Shown piece after piece: positions 28,738-36,491 of a stretch of 36,491 bases of DNA. The stretch is from contig NMRA01000041.1 of NCBI GenBank assembly GCA_002633005.1, positions 522,217 to 558,707 on the forward strand, in the 5' to 3' direction. A model generated the notes under the pieces. That model was not told where the DNA came from, did no database searches, and worked only from the letters and a program-made list of their open reading frames with translations. Made by a program: the position numbers and the translations under genes. Numbering within the stretch: position 1 is the stretch's first letter; the number at the start of each line of letters is the position of its first letter. Source of the stretch: Phoronis australis (taxonomy: Eukaryota > Phoronida > Phoronidae).

Positions 28738-31319
28738 TGCTATTCTCCAAGACTTACATATCAGATTTTATTTTGGAGACCGTGTGTGGAATTAAAGTGG
28801 TGTACAATAAAGCTGCATTACACAGTGTATAGTTGGCTAAAATCTAATGATGCTGTTTACTCTTGTAAAATTGGTCTGGGGCTTTTTGTCAGGTCACTCA
28901 CTATTTACGTAGTTTCCTATATTTAGTAAACTTTGGCAGTAGTGCCTCTGGTGCAGAGTTTAATTGTTGAAAACGATACGACATTGATTGTAAGATAACT
29001 TCTTTCTGCATTTCTCGTATTGTCAGAAAATACATGTATGCGAATTGCATGTGTGCAGTATCTATCCGAGCGACATTGTTAAAAGAACAAACAATAATTT
29101 TAAGTGCTTTCTGTACCGATTTACTCAATAATTACCTGTTCCATTTCACGCCCATAGCTATAAAAAGTTAAGTGGTTGGTTAATGACTATTTAATATCAT
29201 TTGTGTACTTTTTGTTCTTAAATAATTTTTTCCAACTGGTCTATGAAAATTAGTGATGAGCTGGCAGGATTTGTTTCACACACTTGTGGCCTTGTGCACA
29301 GGTTATGTGTATTTGGAACACACATGATTGTTCACATCCTCTGAATACTGATAACACTTGAGGGAGTGTAGAGTGACATCTGTTACTGATGACTGAAGTG
29401 ACTAGTGCAACAGTGTCCTGGTACAGTTGGGATACAGTTACGCCCTCCTGGTGTTTGTGTCATCACCATAACTGTGGCCTGCACCAACCTGGACTTCTTT
29501 GTATTGGGTGACCTTATGTAAGTTTAGTAATTTTTTGTGTACTGTCAAGATGAAGGGATATACACTTGTTTCAATTTTTTATTTATATTCAATGAACTGA
29601 ACAGTAAGATGCACAAAGCGTGAGTGAGGCTACACAGCTACTAGCATGCACTACAAACATGATGTTGGTGACCATGATTAATTAATGTTGGTTGCCATAA
29701 TTAATTACTCTGACAGTCAGTCTAAACAAATACCTAGTGAACAATGAGCTCATTATGTTGCAAGTTTCTCATCTGCTGGTAGTTTTCAGACGTTTCATTC
29801 TTCAAACTTCTTACCGTTGCTGCATCTTGTTTTTTACCTTTTTGATTGGTTTTGAATTGCTTGGACTTGAAATCAGGCACAGTGGTAGATTTAGAAGGGT
29901 CCAGAAGCACCATAACTTCCCCTTACATTGAGTGGTAAAACGTCAATTAAAACACGCGTGGTATGATTTGACATTGTATTTTCTATGTCTATGCATGGAT
30001 CCAGGATTTTTGACAGAGTTGAATTACGATGATAGATGGCGTGACCCAAAGCCTCTTTGTAACAGTTATTGAAGAGCTGTCACTTTGGATATTGCATTGA
30101 GTGTAAGTTGCAGGACTATAAATGATGTCGACGTAAAATTTGATGTTTGACTTGTGGTCATTAGGACAATTCATGGAATCAATCTTAATTATTGGCTGTG
30201 ACACCTGGCCTGGAATGCCCTGATAAGGATCCAGTAGTGTGAATGAACTGGTTGTGACAGCGTATGTCATCAGGTTTGTCAAATTACCAATATCTGTCAC
30301 CTACTCTTTTTACTGCAGATTTGGTGGCGTTTTTCCATAGAGAAATCTTCTCCATTGTCTACCCTGATTTTACAAAATATTTAAGATAAAATCTCAATGC
30401 AGGACACAATTATGTTGGGATTTTTTTTTAAATGATATACATAACCAAAGTGGTGCTTTGCCATATCCAGTATTGTATCTTAGCTACCAACAGACAATAT
30501 TTCGAAAATTGTGAGCATTCTCAAATTTGTTAGAACCCCTTGAAAAGAAAAAAGTGCAATTTTGGCATTTTGTCTGAAATTGGTGAGACTTTAATGTAAG
30601 TGTTTGAAGGAAAGAGAAAAAACGATCAAAGTGCGTTGAGCAACAGAGTTAAATTAAGGTCATTTAAACTCACTTATTTTACACTTCGCTGTCGCTGGTC
30701 ATGAATCTTCCAAACTTTTCATGGATTGAACAGTGTTTGTTTAATATTCACTAGTTTGTTAAAAAAGCATTTTCAGAGATGAATGAACAATCATCTGGTT
30801 CAACGCAACTTCTGTATCCTTGTCTACATTGCAACATGCTCAAATGTTAACCTCCCATATACCTGGTAGGTTACCTCCTGATTCAAATTTCTGGATTTGC
30901 ATGGCAAGGGATTTTAGAAGTTTTGCATTTTTGAATTTTTTCATGTCTATTTTTAATTGTCGAAATAAATTTTGACAAAAGTATATAGTCTTATGATATA
31001 ATGACTATTAATTATTCATTACAAAGAGTACCCCGTGACCTACATTTCCCAAAATGCAACTAACATTTATCAACAGTATTTGAAGTTCTGCATCTATAAG
31101 CTCGTGTACTATGGATGAGTTAGACAAGAATAAAAGCCAAAAGGAGGCAGAAACTGGAATGCTGCCAATCTTGGCAATTAATCGTTTTTCTTATGTAAAT
31201 ATCTGATAACTCTTTCTTTGTTTTTAATTGTGAATTTACCAATCTATCAAAACCTGGGCAAGTTCACTATATGCATGTTCCTGTCCTGTTCCTTCTGCAG
31301 AGCCTTCCTCCTTTTGATG

Positions 31320-31650
31320 TGTGATCCTGTCATCACCTTGGTAACGCTTTCGTCTTTGTTGACTCAATGCAGAATTCCCTCACCCTCACTTTCATAATAC
31401 AAACTGTTCACCACCTTGGCACTGCTGTAATTCTGGTAACATTTTTTCATTCATCTTTTCTTTATTGACTGCTTCAGTGGGTGCAGTTTCCTGTCTCGCT
31501 TGGTTCTTTGTCACAAGTTGTTCATCACCCTGGTTCTGCTGTTACTCTGGTGGAACATTCTTTCATTCATCTTTTTGTTGACTAATTCATTGAGTGCATG
31601 TCTCCATCTCCCTCACAAATTGTGCAACACCACTGGCTAGGTTACAAGCA
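31320..31650. repeat. ~113-bp diverged tandem repeat, about three copies
   Basis: CACCTTGGTAACGC…TTTGTTGACT, CACCTTGGCACTGCTGTAAT…CTTTATTGACTGC and CACCCTGGTTCTGCTGTTAC…TTTTTGTTGACTAATTC follow each other at about 110-120 bases, each including CATTCATCTTTT- and GTGCA-type words. Located about 1 kb upstream of the glycosyltransferase exon. Confidence 0.65.
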
Positions 31651-32681
31651 TCTGTTTAACAGGGTGTAATGATGACAGTCCAATGAGATGAATGAACAAG
31701 TGGAAGTACATGACTGTGTACAATGCAGTTCAAGTTAAGGTCGTTGGCATATGGTTGATGATGGGTGGGACTTTTTCAGTGGATGTCGACCTATTTTTTC
31801 TGTGATTACAGTAGTGTTGCATATTTGCGCCTGGAGACTTTTTTTAAAGACATTTTTCATCTCCGCGCTTACTCCAACCTGGCGCTTATTTAAAACCTGG
31901 TACTTGTTCAACAAGACCGGGTTTTGCAGTCTCAGTGCTCACTTAATCGTGACTGCTTGTACCAACTGCATGGTGTGTTGGATCAGTTTAAAAGACATTG
32001 CTTGGGACAGTATTGTTCACTTTATAACCATATCCAGATGAGTGCGGACTGGTTTCTGCATGTTTTCGAAACAATCATTCTGTAATTCGTGATTTTTAAT
32101 GCTTGCAAAGCATCTAACCATTAATTTTCACCCTTATGTTGATGTGGAATTAGCACTACAGTACATTCTAGATTACCCAGTAAAACCGTAAATTGAGATC
32201 GGGGTTCTATTGATTTGTCTTGAACTTCATCTCTGCACTTATTTTTTACTGGCGCTTATTCAGTGGAGACCATCATTTATTAAGGAACCGTCGCAAATAC
32301 ATGACACTGCGATATTGTTAGAGAATGCAAGTATGCACAACTTTGGTAATTTTTTTGTAACCAAATCAAAAATCGTTTCTGTGTATAAAATGCAAAAAAC
32401 TGGTTTTAATTTGAATTTTGGCGGTCTTATCACTGATCATCTTTCTAGCAAATTTTTCATCGAGCTATTTCAATTGCTATGCCCCTTTTCTCGGGGCTGG
32501 AATTTGTTTATTTGACCTTATTTCTCTTATTGGTTTTCATCAGCAGGGTTTCCATTTTTGTTGTCAACACTGCAACTGTCATCATTTATCTCTAATTTTT
32601 ATATTCAGTTTTTTCCCTGATGTCAATTTCATTTCAGATTTTGTTGGTTTCTGTAGACATGGTTGTGTTCTGTGTTCCAGG

Positions 32682-32701
32682 TGGTCAACAGGAGCGTCGC
32701 C
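32682..32701 (+). promoter_or_regulatory. 3' splice site and 5' UTR remnant before the CSGALNACT start
   Basis: GTTCTGTGTTCCAG ends at 32681 and is followed by 20 bases of leader and GTCGCCATGA, a reasonable start context. The exon is therefore probably preceded by at least one non-coding exon upstream. The frame open from 32663 includes this splice site, so its first 13 codons are not expected to be used. Confidence 0.65.
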
Positions 32702-34204
32702 ATGAAAACCATACCTCGCATACTTCTGTTGCTCTTCGTGCTGTCTATGATGAGCATGATGTATATTGTCCGCTGTGGCCTCCATTTGGATACCATCCTG
32801 CACTCATCCAACCAACCAGAGCCAGTCAAAAGTCGACAACAGAGGGAGCTGGTGGAGTTGAAGCAGCAGATAGCTGTGTTGAAAGACCAGGTAAAGCTTT
32901 TACAGGAAGAGATTGTGAACAGGTCTCGAGAGAAAGATGTTTCTCCAGAGAAGCCAACAAAATCACACATACTGGACTATGACAGTTACTTTAAGAAGAA
33001 ACTGGCTGAGTCTGAAGTTGTTCATGGGCTGTCTCTGGATACTGAGTTTCACGTGAAACCTTTTGACAGTTTTACCTTAAAGCCTCCGCGTGTGTACCTC
33101 AACGACCCTGGACTTGGTAAGCGAGTCATTGAGATGCCGATTGGATTCAAGAGAAAAGATCTTATGCATGCTGTGGACAGTGCCATCGATGACCTTAATT
33201 ACGAACAAGATGACTACACCTATGACAGGGATGACTTTGTGGATGGGATATTTAGAACTGTGCCCATGTCTGGCACTCACTATGAACTGTACTTTCATCC
33301 CAGAGGATATGAAGATGATCATGTCACCAGAGTGTCACTCTTTCAACCTTTCGCTCCAGTCCAAGTTGTCTCCTCTTTCAAGATGAGTCAAGCAGAAGAA
33401 TTAATCAGTTTCATTCTACCTCTATCTGGCAAGTTAGAGCAATTCAAGATATTTCTGGATCAGTTTGCTAGGGTGTGTATAAAGAGAAAGGAGAGAGTTC
33501 ACCTGACTGTTGTATATTTTGGTTCAGAAGGACTGAAGGAAGTAAGGAATGGCTTACTACAGATGTCAACCAAGTATACATTTACACACTTGAAACTGAT
33601 AACGCTGAACGAGACATTTTCTCGTGGCCGCGGACTTCAAGTTGGAGCTCGAAGTTGGACCAAGGGAAACGTGCTTCTCTTCCTGTGTGATGTTGACATT
33701 ATGTTCTCTGCTGGCTTTCTTCACCGATGTCGGTTGAATGCGGAGAAGGGACAACGGGTATATTATCCTGTAGTGTTTAGTCTGTACAATCCTCATGTTG
33801 TGTACAGCTTGCATGAAATGCCCATCCCTAGCTTACATGAGCAACTTGTTATCACAAAAGAAACTGGTTTCTGGCGGGATTTTGGTTATGGAATGACTTG
33901 TCAGTATTTGTCTGATTTTAATAAAATGGGTGGATTCGATGAACAGATTCATGGATGGGGTGGTGAAGATGTGATGTTGTATAGAAAATATGTCAAAAGT
34001 AATATACTGGTCGTTCGCTGCACTGACCGGGGCATCTTTCACTTGTGGCACGAGAAGAAGTGTGACCTCAGCTTGTCTGACCATCAATACAATGGTTGTA
34101 TAAGGTCCAAGGCTCTGAATGAGGCCTCCCATTCACAACTGGGCAAGCTAGCTTTTAAAGATGAGATTAACATTCACAAGAGTAACAAGGACACAAGAAG
34201 CTGA
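32702..34204 (+). CDS. Chondroitin sulfate N-acetylgalactosaminyltransferase, single coding exon
   Basis: This is a type II Golgi glycosyltransferase of the CSGALNACT (CHGN) family, 500 aa (vertebrate CSGALNACT1/2 are roughly 530-540). These enzymes add GalNAc to the GlcA-Gal-Gal-Xyl linker, starting chondroitin sulfate chains, and help elongate them. Visible: cytosolic MKTIPR, a membrane anchor at about 7-22 (LLLLFVLSMMSMMYIV), a coiled-coil stem (about 40-75, QQRELVELKQQIAVLKDQVK), then the catalytic domain. The metal-binding motif is C-D330-V-D332. RLNAEKGQRVYYPVVFSLYN, FWRDFGYGMTCQYLSDF and GWGGED (418-423), HLWHEKKC and KALNEASHSQLG are near-diagnostic family blocks. No truncation or missing catalytic residue is seen. 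CSGALNACT1 and CSGALNACT2 split in vertebrates, so no number is assigned. The CDS has no intron although vertebrate genes have several. Stop TGA at 34202-34204. Confidence 0.95.
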   Translation: MKTIPRILLLLFVLSMMSMMYIVRCGLHLDTILHSSNQPEPVKSRQQRELVELKQQIAVLKDQVKLLQEEIVNRSREKDVSPEKPTKSHILDYDSYFKKKLAESEVVHGLSLDTEFHVKPFDSFTLKPPRVYLNDPGLGKRVIEMPIGFKRKDLMHAVDSAIDDLNYEQDDYTYDRDDFVDGIFRTVPMSGTHYELYFHPRGYEDDHVTRVSLFQPFAPVQVVSSFKMSQAEELISFILPLSGKLEQFKIFLDQFARVCIKRKERVHLTVVYFGSEGLKEVRNGLLQMSTKYTFTHLKLITLNETFSRGRGLQVGARSWTKGNVLLFLCDVDIMFSAGFLHRCRLNAEKGQRVYYPVVFSLYNPHVVYSLHEMPIPSLHEQLVITKETGFWRDFGYGMTCQYLSDFNKMGGFDEQIHGWGGEDVMLYRKYVKSNILVVRCTDRGIFHLWHEKKCDLSLSDHQYNGCIRSKALNEASHSQLGKLAFKDEINIHKSNKDTRS

Positions 34205-34409
34205 TAATGGGCCTTGTGTTTGATATTATTTTAAATAATGTACAGTTGTTTCTAATGAATACAAGGTGCCTCACTTAACGTCCCAAGTCAGGATAACTTG
34301 TGTTCAAGTCTAGTTTTTGAAAAGCAAGTGCCAGGCACTACTATAACTACATAGGCCGGACTATGTCAATGTACCGACTACATCAATTTTCACAACTGTC
34401 CATCAAAGA

Positions 34410-34415
34410 AATAAA
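34410..34415 (+). promoter_or_regulatory. Candidate poly(A) signal AATAAA for CSGALNACT
   Basis: First AATAAA after the stop, about 205 bases downstream. Further AATAAA hexamers occur near 34919 and 36204, so a longer 3' UTR is possible. Confidence 0.4.
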
Positions 34416-34580
34416 ATTTAGATTCACACAAGTAATCAGTATAGAATTGTTTACATCTTGTTTCTTACTCATGTGAAAATTTATGTTTGGTCTTGCTTAG
34501 AATAACTGTTGGTTATTTCTCCAGACCATGTTCATTGATTAAAGTGGCACTCCTTGACAAGCTGACTTGTAGAGCCAGGG

Positions 34581-34810
34581 GCCCTGTTCCAAGAAAACTG
34601 ACTTAGCCAATAGTAAGACAAATGTTGAATTTCTGTCAATTTTAAGATGAAACTTAATTTGTCTCATGTGCATTTCAAGAGATCTTAAGTTTTTGACTTA
34701 AGTTTTGGCTTAATTTTGACTGTCTTATCGGATGTGGAAGTTTCAAAGTTTGGATGTCAAATCTTAGACTTGAGTCAAAAATGAACTCAAGTCAGTTTCT
34801 TAGAACCCTC
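34581..34810. mobile_element. MITE-like element, ~25-bp inverted ends
   Basis: CCCTGTTCCAAGAAAACTGA plus CTTAG is an imperfect complement of CTCAAGTCAGTTTCTTAGAA plus CCCTC at the right end. The interior (about 180 bp) has smaller nested complements such as GACAAAT and TTTGTC. Non-autonomous, within the likely 3' flank of the glycosyltransferase gene. Confidence 0.68.
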
Positions 34811-36491
34811 CTCTGGTCTCCAGCAATAACCAGCTATGGGTTCTCTGGAAGCCGAGGAATCGCTCCAGTTTTGATTAGGGAACAATTTGAGACCAGTTTC
34901 ATAAGGCTTGGTGTTCTTAATAAAAATTTATTTTATGACTGAAGACAGGTTTATGACCGCTTTAAAATTGTGGTTTGATTTGTAAAGGAAATGTTCTTCT
35001 ACAGGTTGTGCTTGTCCTGATTGATTTTTTCAGTCACTTTTTTCAAAAAAAATGAACATTTGTAAGCCCTCATATGTCTTGCATTTGCAACAAAAGTCAG
35101 CATATAAGATGTTGTGTATACACTGCGTAGCACCATGTGTACATAAATGCTGTACTAGATCCCTTTTGGTCCATTATAGAATGAACATTGAAATTATGAA
35201 AACGACATTCTTTTTTACTGAACTCTGCTCTTGAGTGACCAGTTCCACAAAAACAACTTCTTAATGGGAATACCAGTAAATGTATAAGGTTTGATTAAAC
35301 CAGAGGGGTTCCATGCTGTACCCTCGATATTTCTTGTAATGTTGGGGAGTGGTTACATGAGGTCAATGCTATCAGTGCTCTCTCATTATTTAGCTTAGTT
35401 TAGAAAGAATTCCCAGGTCTAAGTGACTGTCAAGTCGCAAGTTCTGGAAGTGTACGACAGGGTCCCCTCTATTTGGCTAAGATGACATAAGGCGTTGTCC
35501 CAAGAGCCCATCTTGATCACTGATATACCTTGACCTCAGTCCCCTTCATGTGCTATGCTGCTTGGTTTGAATCAGTTCAGACTGATCATGTATAGAGTTG
35601 CCTGGTTACTTGGGACACTGACAGATAGTCCCTGCTGTAGTGTAGTTATGGACCGCGGTGCTCTTACTCATCATGTGCCAAAATACGGATTTGTGCTATT
35701 TGTCTGTTTGTCTGCATAGACTAGTTAGCAAAATGATGATCACCAGCCAAAGGTGACCTAATCTTCTATTAACAAGGTGTTCCTCTTAGGGTGCACTGCC
35801 AGGATGTATTGCTTGTATAATGTTGAAATACACCATTTAAAGAGACTAGTTTTCGCTTTTGAGAAACATATATTTATAGGACTTGTCTGCAAGTCTGTAT
35901 TTAGCCAAATATCAACAAAACTATAGATTTTAACTTAGTAAAAGTTTATATTTCACGAAAGTAGAAATCCTGTAGAATTTTATTGTTAATTTGAAATCAG
36001 TCTCCAAGTATTTGGTTCACCTGACCATGTTTGTTTAGTAAACTAAGGAAAAAGAGGTACATTCATAGGAAAACTACGTTGTAAAAACATGACCTTATTT
36101 CGTTTGATATAAAAGTCGAAGACAAATGAATTATCAAAAACACTGGTTGATTTCTAATATATCTTTTTATTCCCTTTATGGAAATTTTAATTTTTGTCCG
36201 AAAATAAAAGTCGTATTTTTAGAACCCCTCATGTAAAAGTGCAACATTTTACAGCGTTTTGGAGACTGGTGCATTAAGCAGTGCTATCTCAAAGCTTCAT
36301 TCATATATACGATCATTCATTTCTGAAAGATGTTCCGAAGTTGAACAGTTTTTCTGCGACCTAACCGCTACACAAGCCATTTTGTTTCTGATATGACACA
36401 TAGGCGAATTTAGGGGGACTGCCCCCCCCCCTTGGCTGCCGCAAAAAAATAAAACAGCAAGAGCGTAGGGAAATGTTGAGTTTATTAATTA

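Larger units (their letters stand above)
24272..32681. other. Intergenic DNA and probable CSGALNACT 5' non-coding region
   Basis: No confident coding exon. TXNDC11 (leftward) and the glycosyltransferase (rightward) diverge from here, so their promoters must lie within it. A donor-like ACT/GTAAGT at about 24668 on the plus strand could end a 5' UTR exon, but this is only a guess. A 30-codon open stretch (24457-24549) after an acceptor-like TTTTGTTATTTTAG is unassigned. Repeats are listed separately. A TA microsatellite is at about 25929-25948, and an imperfect repeat of CTATACTATTATT is near 26510-26600. Confidence 0.6.
34205..36491. other. CSGALNACT 3' UTR and downstream flank
   Basis: No coding exon seen. 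It holds possible poly(A) signals, an inverted-repeat element and, at the right edge, a poly-C-containing dispersed repeat end (36407-36455). Short open frames here have no recognisable domains. Confidence 0.6.

Noticed and set aside
28462-28750. Two long minus-strand frames rich in NINAGATSTQAQHQRR
   Set aside because: Both are readings of the 17-bp repeat. The same peptide period appears in every frame, as expected of a non-multiple-of-3 unit.
30360-30600. Second full copy of the 6966-7197 element
   Set aside because: Only the right end (near 30578-30600) matches convincingly. No left terminal repeat was found.
32620-32982. 120- and 113-residue frames overlapping the start of the glycosyltransferase
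   Set aside because: Alternate-frame shadows of the 500-codon CSGALNACT reading frame.

Overview
This window is eukaryotic (animal) genomic DNA. It has GT/AG introns of about 0.4 to 2 kb, long AT-rich non-coding tracts, tRNA-derived SINE-like pieces, inverted-repeat elements and several minisatellites. The three protein-coding genes are animal genes, and their divergence from the vertebrate proteins together with the repeat style suggests a marine invertebrate, most likely a mollusc or other lophotrochozoan. The species is not recognisable from the sequence.

Layout. (1) About 1330-4984, plus strand: the last four coding exons of an epsin, the clathrin/AP-2/EH-domain adaptor of endocytosis. 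The ENTH and UIM exons lie off the left edge. (2) 4985-9887: gene-poor DNA between two converging 3' ends, holding a 98-bp tandem repeat and inverted-repeat elements. (3) 9888-24271, minus strand: a complete TXNDC11 gene (ER-membrane thioredoxin-domain protein). I rebuilt it as 13 coding exons whose splice phases all agree, giving 2580 nt and 859 residues. One further copy of exon 8 lies in a roughly 1.35-kb repeated block joined by a single N, which looks like two alleles placed end to end. (4) 24272-32681: no confident gene, only repeats and probably the 5' non-coding part of the next gene. (5) 32682-34204, plus strand: the whole coding region of a chondroitin sulfate N-acetylgalactosaminyltransferase (CSGALNACT family) in one exon. 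(6) 34205-36491: its 3' UTR and flank.

The three genes do not form a pathway. Epsin acts in endocytosis, while TXNDC11 and CSGALNACT act in the ER and Golgi.

The most unusual property of the window is where the tandem repeats sit. In at least two places a minisatellite contains an exon edge together with its splice site. The end of TXNDC11 exon 12 with its 5' splice site is copied about five times inside the following intron. The 3' splice site plus the NPF-coding start of the last epsin exon is copied about 13 times inside the preceding intron. Two more TXNDC11 acceptors, those of exons 4 and 6, directly abut tandem arrays. A diverged ~145-bp repeat carrying one CTCF-like box per unit fills part of another TXNDC11 intron.
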